In this document: piece after piece, positions 38,142-49,997 of the stretch
Layout: every line of letters begins with the position of its first letter
How positions within the stretch are numbered: position 1 is the stretch's first letter
Source: Paenilisteria riparia FSL S10-1204
GTDB taxonomy: Bacteria > Bacillota > Bacilli > Lactobacillales > Listeriaceae
NCBI RefSeq assembly: GCF_000525995.1
Contig: NZ_AODL01000016.1
Location: forward strand, 1 to 64,000
Direction of reading: 5' to 3'
DNA length: 64,000 nt
The notes under the pieces: generated by a model
Databases searched by the model: none
The model's input: the letters and a program-made list of their open reading frames with translations, nothing else
Told to the model about the DNA's origin: nothing
Program-made: the position numbers and the translations under genes

Positions 38142-38171
38142 TTGTTAAGCAAGAATATAAACTATCATAAT
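38142..38171 (+). promoter_or_regulatory. Candidate promoter of accDA
   Basis: TTGTTA and CATAAT with an 18-base spacer, about 80 bases before accD. The 38039-38252 gap holds no gene. Confidence 0.35.
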
Positions 38172-38252
38172 ATAAGCGCACAAGTACGGCTATTATTTAT
38201 TATTTTTTCGCGCTGATAGGAAAAGAGATTGTGTTTTAAGGGGGTTCATCCT

Positions 38253-39129
38253 TTGTTAGGAGATCTATTTACAAAACCGAAAAAGAGGAAATATGCAACA
38301 ATTCCTTCAGATGGCGCAAAGCCTGATGTTCCGGAAGGTATTATGACAAAATGTCCTTCATGTAAAAAAAATTATGTACTCTAAGGAGTTACAGAAAAAC
38401 CTGAAGGTATGTAGTTACTGTGGCTATCACCATTCACTTAGCGCGCAAGAACGTGTCGCTTATTTAGTTGACGAAGAATCATTCCACGAAATAGATGGGA
38501 ATTTAACAACCGCAAATCCACTTCAATTCGAAGATTATATGGATCGCATTGCTAGAGATAAGAAGAAGACAGATTTAAACGAGGCGGTTCTGACCGGAAC
38601 GGCTACTATTGCTGAGTTACCGTTTGTCGTGGCAGTCATGGATTCACGTTTTCGAATGGCGAGTATGGGTTCTGTTGTTGGAGAGAAGATTTTACGTGCC
38701 GTTGAAAAAGCGGACGAACTAGGCATTCCATTTCTTATTTTCACTGCATCCGGTGGTGCAAGAATGCAAGAAGGTATGGTTTCCTTAATGCAAATGGCAA
38801 AAACATCTGCGGCATTTAAACGTTTTAGTAATCACGGAGGTTTAGCGATTTCGATCATGACCCACCCTACAACAGGTGGCGTTTCTGCCAGCTTTGCGTC
38901 GTTGGGTGATTATAATTTTGCAGAACCAGGCGCGTTAATTGGCTTTGCAGGGCGTCGCGTTATTGAACAAACGGTTCGTGAAGATTTGCCAGATGATTTT
39001 CAAACCGCAGAATTTCTGCTCAAACATGGTCAGCTAGACGATGTTATTTCGCGCCTTGATATGCGTGAAACATTGCGTTTTCTTCTGGATATCCACACCA
39101 AAAAGGAGGTCGCGTCTGATGGCGAATGA
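38253..39129 (+). CDS. accD: Acetyl-CoA carboxylase carboxyltransferase beta subunit AccD (frameshifted in this sequence)
   Basis: With AccA transfers CO2 from biotin to acetyl-CoA, committing carbon to fatty acids. The start is TTG 38253 ([18 protein letters not shown]) after AAGGGGG. The four-cysteine zinc ribbon is CPSC ... CSYC, but the frame breaks between the pairs, in the run of eight A at 38364-38371; seven A gives [13 protein letters not shown] and one protein of about 291 residues. The gene is essential in bacteria that make fatty acids this way, so an error is likely. Its end overlaps accA by 11 bases. Confidence 0.95.
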
Positions 39130-40075
39130 GCTCGAATTTGAAAAACCAATTTTAGAATTACAAACAAAAATTGCCGATCTTAAAGAGTACAACGAGAAGT
39201 CTGACGTAGACTTAACAAAAGAAATTGTGAAATTAGAGATTCGCTTAGGTAAATTAGAGGATGCGATTTATGGAAATATGTCGGCGTGGGACAAATTTCA
39301 AGTTGCACGTCACCCAGAACGTCCAACAACACTCGATTATATTCCGCTAATTTTCGACCAGTTTATGGAATTGCATGGCGATCGTTATTTTGGTGATGAT
39401 GCAGCAATTGTTGCAGGAGTGGCTACTTTTCATGGAAGACCAGTAACGGTTATCGGTCATCAACGCGGAAAAGATACAAAAGATAATTTACATCGTAATT
39501 TTGGTATGCCCCATCCAGAAGGCTTCCGTAAAGCGCTACGCCTGATGAAACAAGCGAATAAATTTGGACGCCCAATTATTTGCTTTATTGATACAAAAGG
39601 CGCGTATCCAGGTCGTGCCGCAGAAGAACGTGGACAGAGCGAAGCGATTGCGCGTAATTTATATGAAATGAGCGATATGACTGTGCCAATTATTTCTGTC
39701 GTCATCGGTGAAGGCGGGAGTGGTGGTGCACTAGCTCTTGGAGTCGGAAACCAGATTTACATGCTGGAGAACGCGGTTTATTCCGTTATTTCACCAGAAG
39801 GTGCAGCAGCAATTCTATGGAAAGACGCAGGCCTTGCCAAACAAGCCGCTGAATCCATGAAAATTACTGCTGCTGACCTATTTGATTTAGGTATTACAGA
39901 TGGTATTATTCCAGAAATCCGTGGCGGTGCCCATCGTAATGTCGAAGAACAAGCGGCACTAATTTCAACTGTTATTCGTAAAGGTTTAAACGCAATGTCT
40001 GCACTAAGTAGCGAGCAATTAGCCAATCAGAGATATGAGAAGTTCAAAAAAATTGGTGTTTATGAAGAATTGTGA
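39119..40075 (+). CDS. accA: Acetyl-CoA carboxylase carboxyltransferase alpha subunit AccA
   Basis: Partner of AccD in the carboxyltransferase step; 318 residues. The N-terminal coiled helices ([19 protein letters not shown]) lead to the crotonase-like core with [27 protein letters not shown] and [14 protein letters not shown], the oxyanion-hole glycines. AAAAGGAGGT precedes ATG 39119 inside the accD end. Followed by a strong terminator, so accDA is a two-gene unit. Confidence 0.96.
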   Translation: MANELEFEKPILELQTKIADLKEYNEKSDVDLTKEIVKLEIRLGKLEDAIYGNMSAWDKFQVARHPERPTTLDYIPLIFDQFMELHGDRYFGDDAAIVAGVATFHGRPVTVIGHQRGKDTKDNLHRNFGMPHPEGFRKALRLMKQANKFGRPIICFIDTKGAYPGRAAEERGQSEAIARNLYEMSDMTVPIISVVIGEGGSGGALALGVGNQIYMLENAVYSVISPEGAAAILWKDAGLAKQAAESMKITAADLFDLGITDGIIPEIRGGAHRNVEEQAALISTVIRKGLNAMSALSSEQLANQRYEKFKKIGVYEEL

Positions 40076-40346
40076 ATAAAAACCAGCCGTTTAGGCTGGT
40101 TTTTATTTGCATTGTATATAATTTCAATACACTTTTTAGAGTATAAATGTGATATTTTTGAACATAGGATAAAGCAATTGATACATAAAAAATACCAAAA
40201 ACAATGCATAAAGTTGCTGAAATATATCTTGCTAAAATATTGCTATCCGAAGAAGCAAAAATAAAAAAGAGAGCGAAGCCTATACTAAACAAGATAAGAA
40301 ATAAGGATAGATACCTCTTCCTACTATGTTTGGTATACATCCTCAT
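40044..40346 (-). other. Possible remnant of a two-segment membrane protein
   Basis: Minus-strand frame of about 100 codons with two clear hydrophobic segments (YLSLFLILFSIGFALFFIFA and LARYISATLCIVFGIFYVSIA, each a TM helix). Its 3' end runs through the accA terminator into accA, and there is no ribosome site at any of the ATGs, so the original end and start are probably lost. Not recognised. The rest of 40106-40533 is pfkA upstream DNA with no other gene. Confidence 0.25.
40078..40105 (+). terminator. Terminator of accDA
   Basis: Perfect 11-bp stem AAAAACCAGCC / GGCTGGTTTTT with a five-base loop. Confidence 0.92.
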
Positions 40347-40521
40347 AGGGTAATAAATCAATACGGTGTCCGGCTAAGTGAGAATTGGTCTACACCATTC
40401 AAGTGTATAATTAATGAAAAGTTTCACAAAACATGAAGAAAGGACTAGATTCGTGCTTTCATTTTTGGGAAAAGTGATGTAGAATGTAACCATGTGATGA
40501 AAAATAATATTCATTGTTTGA

Positions 40522-41493
<972 letters not shown>

Positions 41494-41506
41494 TACGACT
41501 ATGACA

Positions 41507-41540
41507 GAGGTTTCTAATGCAATCATGTTAGAAGCCTCTT
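41507..41540 (+). terminator. Hairpin between pfkA and pyk
   Basis: Perfect-looking GAGGTTTCTAA / TTAGAAGCCTC arms (one G-T pair). There is no good T-run, so it may only attenuate or protect the pfkA message and let some transcripts continue to pyk. Confidence 0.5.
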
Positions 41541-41642
41541 AATACGGATTAAAATGAAAATCAAGTGAACCAATGCTACATACACAATTGCCCAAAAAGA
41601 CATCAAAACTTTAGTCAACATGCATATGAATTCACAAGACCC

Positions 41643-41671
41643 TTGTTTACTAGTGTAGTTACTGGTAAAAT
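41643..41671 (+). promoter_or_regulatory. Candidate promoter of pyk
   Basis: TTGTTT and TAAAAT with a 17-base spacer, 62 bases before the pyk start. Confidence 0.4.
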
Positions 41672-41732
41672 GGAGCCGATGAGTTTATAATAAATAACGA
41701 ATGAATAGGTATTCTTAGGAGGAGTATAAAAA

Positions 41733-43491
41733 ATGAAAAAAAACAAAAATTATTTGTACAATCGGACCAGCAAGTGAAACGGTGGAGACATTAGTACAAT
41801 TAATCGAATCAGGTATGAACGTTTGCCGTCTTAACTTTTCACATGGCGATTACGAAGAACATGGCGCGCGTATCAAAAATATTCGTGAAGCAGTTAAAAT
41901 TACAGGAAAACAAGTAGCGATTCTACTGGATACAAAAGGTCCTGAAATTCGTACAAATGATATGGAAAACGGGAAATTAGAATTTGCTAAAGGTGACATT
42001 GTTCGCGTAGCAATGCAAGAAGTTTTAGGAACGAAAGAGAAGTTCTCAGTAACATATACAGAACTATTTGACGATGTTGAAATCGGGTCTGTTATTCTTT
42101 TAGATGACGGTCTGATCGGTCTTGAAGTAACAGAAAAAGACGCTGCAAATCGTGAACTAGTAACGCTTGTTCAAAACCCAGGCGTACTTAAAAACAAAAA
42201 AGGTGTTAATGTACCTAATGTATCTATCAATTTACCAGGTATCACAGAAAAAGATGCCAATGATATCCGTTTTGGTTTAGAGCAAGGCATTGACTTCATC
42301 GCGGCATCTTTCGTTCGTCGTGCAACAGATGTCCTTGAAATCACTAAAATCTTAGAAGAAAACAATGCAACCCACGTTCAAATCATTCCTAAAATCGAAA
42401 ACCAAGAAGGTGTGGATAACATCGATGAAATTTTACAAGTTTCTCATGGATTAATGGTTGCTCGTGGAGATCTTGGTGTTGAAATTCCAGCAGAAGAAGT
42501 ACCTATCGTTCAAAAAGAGTTGATTAAGAAATGTAACAAGCTTGCGAAACCTGTTGTAACAGCTACGCAAATGCTTGATTCTATGCAACGCAACCCACGT
42601 CCAACACGTGCCGAAGCAAGTGATGTAGCCAATGCCATTTTTGATGGTACAGATGCTATCATGCTTTCTGGTGAAACAGCGGCTGGGGATTATCCTGTAG
42701 AGTCTGTGCAAATGATGTCTAAAATCGCACTTCGTACAGAAGAAGCATTGGTAGCACAAGATAAATTTGCACTTAAAGCACATTCTAATTCTGATATGAC
42801 AGAAGCAATCGGTCAAGCAGTAGGCCACACAGCGCGTAATCTTAATGTACACACAATTGTTGCAACAACGCAAAGTGGTCATACAGCACGCATGATTTCG
42901 AAATACCGTCCAAAATCACACATTTTAGCAGTGACATTTGACGAACAAGTATGTCGCGGACTATCTCTTGCATGGGGCGTATACCCACGTCTAGCAGAGC
43001 CAATCTCAAACACAGATGAAATGTTCGACCTTGCAGTTAAAGAATCACTAGCATCAGGCTTAGCGAAACAAGGCGACCTAATCATCATCACAGCCGGTGT
43101 ACCAGTTACGGAATCCGGTACAACAAACTTAATGAAAATCCAATTAATCGGTGACAAAGCAGTATCAGGTCACGGTATTGGTTCAAGCTCTGTTATCGGA
43201 AAAGCAGTCGTTGCAAAATCCAATAAAGAAGCGCTAGAAAAAGCAGAGGAAGGTAGTATCCTAGTCGTTAAAACAACAGACAAAGAAATGTTGCCAGCTT
43301 TCGAAAAAAGCGCTGCAGTAGTCGTTGAAGAAGGTGGACTAACAAGCCATGCTGCAGTAGTGGGTATCACGCTTGGTATTCCAGTAATCGTGGGCGCAAC
43401 AAACGCCACAGACTTAGTAAAAGACGGCGAAACAATCACAGTAGATGCTCGCCAAGGCAATGTCTACAATGGTAAAACAGCAACACATTAA
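41733..43491 (+). CDS. pyk: Pyruvate kinase (frameshifted at its start in this sequence)
   Basis: Makes pyruvate and ATP from phosphoenolpyruvate. It should begin [15 protein letters not shown], but the run of eight A at 41736-41743 has one base too many, so the frame is lost after three codons; the rest is open. The protein, about 585 residues, has the extra C-terminal PEP-utiliser-like domain of Bacillus pyruvate kinases ([11 protein letters not shown]). [23 protein letters not shown] (given in part) is the family signature. AGGAGGAG precedes the start. Central gene, so a sequencing error is likely. Confidence 0.96.
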
Positions 43492-43504
43492 TTGAAAAGC
43501 GAAA

Positions 43505-43544
43505 CACGCCCGTCGGAGAGTCCTCTTTGATGGGTGTGAATTTT
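43505..43544 (+). terminator. Probable terminator of pyk
   Basis: CACGCCCGTC / GATGGGTGTG, ten pairs with two G-U, then AATTTT. The T-run is weak. Confidence 0.5.
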
Positions 43545-43667
43545 ACAAGGGCTAGCGTGTGTAGCTAGATTGTGAAACAACATAAACAGAGCCAAAATTC
43601 CTGCAATAAAACTAATATTTAGGATCAAACTCAGCAAACAAAGCTTCGTAAGACTCTAAGCAAAACA

Positions 43668-43721
43668 CCAGATCACTATTCCCACCAAACTAATCGGAGG
43701 GAAAGCATGATCTGGTTTTTT
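43668..43721 (+). terminator. Second terminator before fxsA
   Basis: CCAGATCA / TGATCTGG outer stem plus CTatTCCC / GGGAaAG inner stem, then TTTTTT. The 43545-43667 part of the gap has no other feature. Confidence 0.75.
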
Positions 43722-43750
43722 ATCACATAAGAAAGGTGGCGACACTCCAA

Positions 43751-44131
43751 ATGCAAAAAATCACATATTACTGGGCCGCATATGGTCTCATCGAACTACT
43801 CACCTATATCTTATTATTCCTCTGGCTTGGATTTTGGCCACTAATCTTTATTCAAATTGCCTCCAGTCTTTTCGGCATTTTTATCGTAAAACGACTATGG
43901 CGCGGTATCGGGCAGAACGTAAGTGAAGGTAGAAACATAACGCCGCACCTACTAGACATGTTTTGCTTCTTCTTAGCAGGAATACTGCTCATCATTCCAG
44001 GCATCATTACCACTATCGCAGGGTTACTATTATTTCTCCCATTCATACGTACTTGGATTAAACCGCGTCTCAGCAGGTGGGTACAACAACGAATCAATCA
44101 GGGGAATTTTACGTATTTTGATATGAAATAA
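43751..44131 (+). CDS. FxsA family membrane protein
   Basis: A 126-residue membrane protein with three to four hydrophobic segments: YGLIELLTYILLFLWLGFWP at the start, then the FxsA hallmark GILLIIPGIITTIAGLLLFLP, and a basic tail. The E. coli member relieves F-plasmid exclusion of phage T7, but the normal role is unknown. The start is uncertain: ATG 43751 is 13 bases after AAAGGTGG, and GTG 43736 overlaps that site. It lies between pyk and the UPF0756 gene, the usual Listeria and Bacillus context. Confidence 0.85.
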   Translation: MQKITYYWAAYGLIELLTYILLFLWLGFWPLIFIQIASSLFGIFIVKRLWRGIGQNVSEGRNITPHLLDMFCFFLAGILLIIPGIITTIAGLLLFLPFIRTWIKPRLSRWVQQRINQGNFTYFDMK

Positions 44132-44180
44132 AGAGTCATTGGGTTTTCTTATCTATTTTTAGATTTACAATAAGTATCGC

Positions 44181-44211
44181 TTTACACACAGGGGTACAGG
44201 TGTGCTATAAT
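44181..44211 (+). promoter_or_regulatory. Promoter of the UPF0756-citZ-icd run
   Basis: Extended -10 TGCTATAAT (44203-44211), perfect -10 box, with a TTTACA -35-like box 19 bases away. Confidence 0.6.
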
Positions 44212-44293
44212 AGGGCTACTGTGGCCAAAATAGATTGAAGACAACAACTGACTCAAAAAATAACGGTCATTCAGGCAGAAAGGTTGTGTCTTT

Positions 44294-44755
44294 TTGTTTA
44301 CAGAGAGTATGCTATTTTTATTACTATTTCTTTTACTCGGGTTGCTAGCCAAGAATAATTCTTTGATTATAGCTGTGGCAGTCGTTATCTTGCTAAAGCT
44401 TTTCCATGTGGACGGAAAAATAATGGAAACAATCCAATCAAGAGGCATTAACTGGGGCGTGACGGTTATTACTGTTGCGATTTTAATACCGATTGCGACG
44501 GGACAAATTGGTTTTAAAGACTTACTAGACTCTTTCAAGTCAGCGGCGGGGTGGATTGGTTTAGGCGCGGGAATCGCGGTTTCCATTTTAGCGAAGAAGG
44601 GCGTTGGTTACATGGCTGTTGATCCACAAGTAACAGTATCGCTTGTGTTTGGTACTATTTTAGCGGTTGTGCTATTTCGTGGTGTGGCGGCTGGGCCAGT
44701 CATTGCAGCGGGAATTGCGTATGTACTTATGCAAGGTGTCGCTCTATTCAAATAA
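44294..44755 (+). CDS. UPF0756 (DUF441) membrane protein
   Basis: A 153-residue protein with about four membrane segments; [23 protein letters not shown] and [22 protein letters not shown] are typical family stretches (described in part). Function unknown. The start is TTG 44294 with AAAGGTTGTG upstream; the next ATG four codons later is possible. It lies 47 bases before citZ and may be co-transcribed with it. Confidence 0.85.
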   Translation: MFTESMLFLLLFLLLGLLAKNNSLIIAVAVVILLKLFHVDGKIMETIQSRGINWGVTVITVAILIPIATGQIGFKDLLDSFKSAAGWIGLGAGIAVSILAKKGVGYMAVDPQVTVSLVFGTILAVVLFRGVAAGPVIAAGIAYVLMQGVALFK

Positions 44756-44802
44756 TTTACATAGCAAATGATGCTAAATTCATATTGTTAGGGGGAAACA
44801 AG

Positions 44803-45924
44803 ATGACAGTTTCAAAAGGATTAGAAAATGTATATGTGGCGGAAACGTCCATTAGCTCGATTTTAGATGATATGTTAACATATGTTGGCTACGGCATTGA
44901 TGATTTAATGGCAAGTAACGCGACATTCGAAGAGGTTATTTATTTACTATGGCATTTGCGTTTACCAGATGCAGAAGAACTGGCAAAATTCACAGGAGAA
45001 ATCCGCGAAAATATGGCAGTTTCTGAATCAATTATTACAAGTTTGCGTCTGCAACACCATCAAAAGTTGCATCCAATGAGCGTTTTGCGAACAACGGTAT
45101 CAATGCTTGGTGTTTTTGACACAGAAGCAGAAATGGATGACGGAGAAGCGGTTTACCGTAAAGGAATTCGCTTGCAAGCCAAAATGCCAACAATCGTTGC
45201 TGCATTTTCACGAATTCGTCGTGGCTTAGATCCAATTCCACCACGTGATGACTTAAGTATGGCTTCCAATTTCTTGTACATGTTAACAGGAGAGGAAGCT
45301 GGCTACTTGGCAGAAGAAGCAATGAATAAAGCGCTTGTCTTACATGCCGATCATGAATTTAACGCTTCCACCTTCACAGCTCGCGTATGTGTTGCGACTT
45401 TATCCGATGTATATTCTGGCGTAACAGCTGCAATTGGCGCTCTTAAAGGCCCATTACACGGCGGTGCGAACGAACGCGTCATTGACATGCTAGAAGAAAT
45501 CAAAGAAAAAGGCAATGCTCGCGAATACATTCAAAACAAAATCGACCGTAAAGAAAAAATCATGGGCTTCGGACACCGCGTTTATCAAGGTGGCGACCCA
45601 CGTGCTAGTCATTTAAAAGAAATGTCCCAGAAATTAACTGCAAGAAGTGGCGAACCAGAATACTATGAAATTTCTGCAGAAGTAGAAGAAGCAGTTTGGG
45701 AGTTCAAGCATTTGAAACCAAATGTTGATTTTTATTCCGCATCTGTATACCATGCGTTAGGCATTGACCATGACTTATTCACGCTTGTTTTTGCGATGAG
45801 TCGTGTATCTGGCTGGTTGGCGCACATTTTTGAACAATATCGTGATAATCGATTGATTCGTCCACGTGCCATTTACGTTGGTCCAGAATCACGCGAATAT
45901 ATCCCTGTTACGGAACGGGACTAA
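44803..45924 (+). CDS. citZ: Citrate synthase
   Basis: Condenses acetyl-CoA and oxaloacetate to citrate. The 373 residues carry the catalytic set H219 (GPLHGGANE), H258 (GFGHRVY) and D309 (NVDFYSASVY). ATG 44803 follows AGGGGGAAA. It is 20 bases before icd. In Listeria the TCA cycle is incomplete (known for L. monocytogenes), so this branch serves 2-oxoglutarate and glutamate synthesis. Confidence 0.96.
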   Translation: MTVSKGLENVYVAETSISSILDDMLTYVGYGIDDLMASNATFEEVIYLLWHLRLPDAEELAKFTGEIRENMAVSESIITSLRLQHHQKLHPMSVLRTTVSMLGVFDTEAEMDDGEAVYRKGIRLQAKMPTIVAAFSRIRRGLDPIPPRDDLSMASNFLYMLTGEEAGYLAEEAMNKALVLHADHEFNASTFTARVCVATLSDVYSGVTAAIGALKGPLHGGANERVIDMLEEIKEKGNAREYIQNKIDRKEKIMGFGHRVYQGGDPRASHLKEMSQKLTARSGEPEYYEISAEVEEAVWEFKHLKPNVDFYSASVYHALGIDHDLFTLVFAMSRVSGWLAHIFEQYRDNRLIRPRAIYVGPESREYIPVTERD

Positions 45925-45944
45925 AATAGAAGGAGGAAATTGAT

Positions 45945-47213
45945 TTGACACAAGGTGAAAAAATTCAAGTTGTAGACGGCGTATTACAAACACCAAACAA
46001 TCCAGTGATTCCATTTATTGAAGGAGACGGCACAGGTCCAGATATTTGGCGTGCATCCAAGCGCGTATTGGACGAAGCTGTGAAAAAAGCATACAACGGT
46101 GAAAAAGCAATTGCTTGGAAAGAAGTTTTGGCTGGTGAAAAGGCATTTAATGAAACCGGCGAATGGTTGCCACAAGCGACTTTAGATACGATTGATGAAT
46201 TTCTCATTGCAATCAAAGGACCACTGACAACACCAATCGGCGGTGGCATTCGTTCACTTAACGTGGCGTTACGCCAAGAATTAGATTTATACGTTTGCTT
46301 GCGTCCAGTTCGCTATTTCACGGGTGTGCCTTCTCCTGTGAAGCGCCCAGAAGATACGGATATGGTGATTTTCCGTGAGAACACAGAAGATATTTACGCA
46401 GGAATCGAGTTCAAAGAAGGTAGCGAAGAAGCGAAGAAATTAATCGACTTCCTAAAAACAGAATTTGGCGTAAATAAAATCCGTTTTCCAGAAACATCAG
46501 GAATCGGTGTGAAACCTGTTTCTAAAGAAGGAACAGAACGCTTGGTCCGCGCGGCAATTGCGTATGCGATTAAAGAAAATCGTAAATCCGTGACGCTTGT
46601 GCATAAAGGCAACATTATGAAATTCACAGAAGGCGCATTTAAAACATGGGGCTACGAGCTTGCAGAACGCGAATTTGGCGATCAAGTATTCACTTGGGCG
46701 GAATATGACCGTATTGTGGAAGCAGAAGGCGCAGATGCGGCGAACGCGAAACAAGATGCGGCCGTAGCTGCTGGGAAAATCCTTATCAAAGATTCTATCG
46801 CAGACATTTTCTTACAACAAATTTTGACACGTCCTGCAGAATTTGATGTTGTCGCGACGATGAACTTGAACGGCGATTATATTTCTGATGCACTAGCTGC
46901 TCAAGTCGGCGGTATCGGTATTGCGCCAGGCGCGAACATCAACTACCAAACAGGTCATGCCATTTTTGAAGCAACACATGGTACAGCACCAAAATATGCG
47001 AACCTAGACAAAGTAAACCCATCCTCCGTCATTCTTTCTGGTACATTATTGCTAGAACATATTGGCTGGGGCGAGGCTGCAGAGCTTATTATCAAATCCA
47101 TGGAAAAAACAATCGCCGACAAAACGGTCACATACGACTTTGCTCGTTTGATGGACGGTGCAACAGAAGTAAAATGTTCTGAATTTGCCGATGCGCTAAT
47201 TCGTAATTTCTAA
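45945..47213 (+). CDS. icd: Isocitrate dehydrogenase (NADP)
   Basis: Oxidises isocitrate to 2-oxoglutarate with NADP. The 422 residues start from TTG 45945 with AAGGAGG upstream. The substrate loop is [21 protein letters not shown], with S104 at the place phosphorylated in E. coli; no AceK kinase is seen here. NADP-binding HGTAPKYA is near the C-terminus. With citZ it supplies 2-oxoglutarate, the precursor for glutamate and so for the arg operon. Confidence 0.96.
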   Translation: MTQGEKIQVVDGVLQTPNNPVIPFIEGDGTGPDIWRASKRVLDEAVKKAYNGEKAIAWKEVLAGEKAFNETGEWLPQATLDTIDEFLIAIKGPLTTPIGGGIRSLNVALRQELDLYVCLRPVRYFTGVPSPVKRPEDTDMVIFRENTEDIYAGIEFKEGSEEAKKLIDFLKTEFGVNKIRFPETSGIGVKPVSKEGTERLVRAAIAYAIKENRKSVTLVHKGNIMKFTEGAFKTWGYELAEREFGDQVFTWAEYDRIVEAEGADAANAKQDAAVAAGKILIKDSIADIFLQQILTRPAEFDVVATMNLNGDYISDALAAQVGGIGIAPGANINYQTGHAIFEATHGTAPKYANLDKVNPSSVILSGTLLLEHIGWGEAAELIIKSMEKTIADKTVTYDFARLMDGATEVKCSEFADALIRNF

Positions 47214-47218
47214 AAAGC

Positions 47219-47255
47219 AAAAACCGTGTTTTCGTTCCTACGAGACACGGTTTTT
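47219..47255 (+). terminator. Terminator of citZ-icd
   Basis: Perfect 11-bp stem AAAAACCGTGT / ACACGGTTTTT. Confidence 0.92.
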
Positions 47256-47347
47256 ATTTGTGCAAAGGCCTTTCGAAGTACGGGCGAATTCCAAGTAACT
47301 ATGGTAAAATAGACATAATGAGCGCAAAATTTGGAGGAGGAATCCCT

Positions 47348-49976
47348 ATGAATAAATTAGTATTAATCGATGGAAACAGTATCGCGAATCGTGCCTTTTA
47401 TGCTTTGCCACTTTTAAGTAATGATAAAGGTGTGTACACGAATGCGGTATATGGTTTTGCGATGATGTTAATGAACGTCTTAGAAAGAGAACAACCAGAT
47501 CATGTATTAGTCGCTTTTGATGCGGGAAAAACGACTTTTAGACACAGTCAATATAAAGAATATAAAGGCGGTCGCCAAAAAACACCGAGCGAGCTATCCG
47601 AACAATTCCCATTCATTCGTGAACTTTTAGATGCGTATTCCATTCCACGTTATGAACTTGTGAATTACGAAGCCGATGATATTATTGGCACGCTAACAAA
47701 AGAAGCTGAAAAAGCGGATTTAGAAGTCGTTGTTATTACCGGAGACCGGGATTTAACACAACTCGCGAGTCCCAAAACCACCGTTTTTATTACTAAAAAA
47801 GGTATTACTGACATGGAAGAAAACACACCGGCGAGTCTCAAAGAAAAATATGACTTAACTCCCGAGCAAATCATTGATATGAAAGGCTTGATGGGCGATT
47901 CATCGGATAATATTCCCGGCATTCCAGGCGTTGGTGAGAAAACAGCATTGAAACTATTACATCAATTTGGCACAGTGGAAGAAGTCTTAGCGAATGCGGA
48001 CCAAATATCAGGCAAGAAACTCCAAGAAAAAGTACAAGACAACAAAGAATCAGCCATCATGAGTAAAGAATTAGCAACAATCAACACCGATTCACCACTA
48101 GAAATCAAGATTACTGACACAAAATATAACGGCTACGATACCGAAAAAGTCATTCCACTACTGAAAGAACTCGGTTTTGCGACACTGTTAAAGAATTTGC
48201 AAGGCGATGTTGCTGAAACTGACAAAACACTGGAAAATATTCCATTCGAAATCGTGCAAGAGATTACAGACGCACATTTTGAGGATACAATGGCACTCTA
48301 CGTAGAATTAGACAACGATAATTACCATACGGCGCCATTCATCGGCATCGCGATTCAGTCCAAAAAAGGCGTCTACTTTGCCAACGAAGAAGCTGTAAAA
48401 CAATCACCGGCCTTCCAGACATGGCTAGAAGACGAATCAAAAGAAAAAACCGTCTATGACGCCAAAAAAACAATTGTCGGCCTATCGAAATTCGATATTG
48501 CCGTTGCAGGAATAACATTCGACATCATGCTTGCCTCCTACTTACTAAACCCGTCAGATACCATCGATGACTTCGCAAGTGTGGCCATTAGTCATGATTA
48601 TGACGCGGTGAACACAGACGAATCCATTTACGGAAAAGGCGCTAAACGAGCTATCCCAGCCGAAGAAATCGTCGCAGAACATCTTGCCAGAAAAGTAACC
48701 GCAGTCGCAGAACTCGAAAAGAAAATGCGAAACTGAATTAGAAAATAACGAGCAATTAGCACTTTTTGAAGACCTAGAATTACCGTTATCCAAAGTCCTT
48801 GCGAAAATGGAAATGTACGGCGTAAAAGTCGATATTGCACGTTTAGAAGATATGAAAGTAGAACTGGCAGGCCGCTTGAGTGAACTTGAGAAAACCATTC
48901 ACGAATATGCCGGCTCCGAATTCAACATCAACTCGCCGAAACAGTTAGGCGTTATCCTTTTTGAAAACCTAGGATTACCAGCAGAAAAGAAAACGAAGAC
49001 AGGCTATTCCACATCCGCCGACGTCTTAGAAAAGCTTTCAGGCGCGCATCCAATTATCGAGAGCATCTTAATGTACCGCCAGTTGGGCAAACTACAATCT
49101 ACCTACATCGAAGGCTTGCTAAAAGTAACACATCAAGACACGCAAAAAGTCTACACACGATTTAACCAAACCTTAGCGCAAACAGGTCGTTTAAGCTCTG
49201 TAGACCCGAACTTGCAAAACATACCAATTCGCCTAGAAGAAGGTCGCAAAATCCGTCAAGTATTCGTTCCATCCGAAGCCGGTTGGAAAATCTTTTCCGC
49301 GGATTATTCGCAAGTTGAGCTTCGCGTTTTAGCCCATATTTCCGGTGACGAGAACTTGCAATACGCCTTCCAGCATGATTATGATATTCATACAAAAACG
49401 GCAATGGATGTTTTTCATGTGGAGCAAGAAGAAGTCGATTCTCTCATGCGCCGCCAAGCTAAAGCTGTGAACTTTGGAATCGTGTATGGCATCAGTGATT
49501 ACGGCTTATCGCAGAATCTGGGTATCACCCGCAAAGACGCGCGCGATTTTATCGATCGATATTTCGTCAGTTATCCTGCTGTGAAAGAATACATGGAAGA
49601 AATTGTTCGCTCTGCCAAGGAGAAAGGCTATGTGGAAACAATTTTGCATCGCCGTCGTTACATCCCTGAAATTACAAGCCGCAACTTTAATGTGCGTGGT
49701 TTTGCAGAACGGACAGCAATGAACACGCCAATCCAAGGTAGCGCCGCCGATATCATTAAGAAAGCGATGATTCTAATGAGCGACCGCCTTATTGAAGAGA
49801 AGCTTGAAGCACGCCTTTTATTGCAAGTACACGATGAATTAATTTTTGAAGCACCAGAAGATGAAATTGCAAAACTCGAAGAAATCGTACCAGATGTCAT
49901 GGAAAACGCCGTTAAACTCGCGGTTCCACTAAAAGTCGATAGTGCATTTGGCGATACGTGGTACGACGCTAAATAA
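47348..49976 (+). CDS. polA: DNA polymerase I PolA (frameshifted in this sequence)
   Basis: Repair polymerase of about 875 residues: 5'-3' exonuclease (about 1-290, KLVLIDGNSIANRAFYALP, FRHSQYKEYKGGR), a 3'-5' exonuclease-like domain (about 300-460) that keeps the fold but appears to lack the acidic metal ligands, as in Bacillus, and the polymerase domain (DPNLQNIPIRLEEGRKIRQ, FSADYSQVELRVLAH, QVHDELIFE). The frame breaks near 48730-48732 (CGAAACT for CGAACT) between the second and third parts. ATG 47348 has GGAGGAGG seven bases upstream. If the break were real, a separate Klenow-like fragment would lack a clear start site; an error is likelier. Confidence 0.95.
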
Positions 49977-49997
49977 CAGAAGCAAGGAGTTAAAAAC

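Noticed and set aside
41733-41780. Programmed frameshifting in the A8 run of pyk (and similarly accD)
   Set aside because: Slippery A runs could in theory be used, but the break comes after three codons in pyk, no stimulator is seen, and many unrelated genes share the same defect, so sequencing error is simpler.
48737-49976. Separate Klenow-fragment-like polymerase gene
   Set aside because: The first ATG (48807) has no ribosome site, and one base restores a normal full-length PolA.
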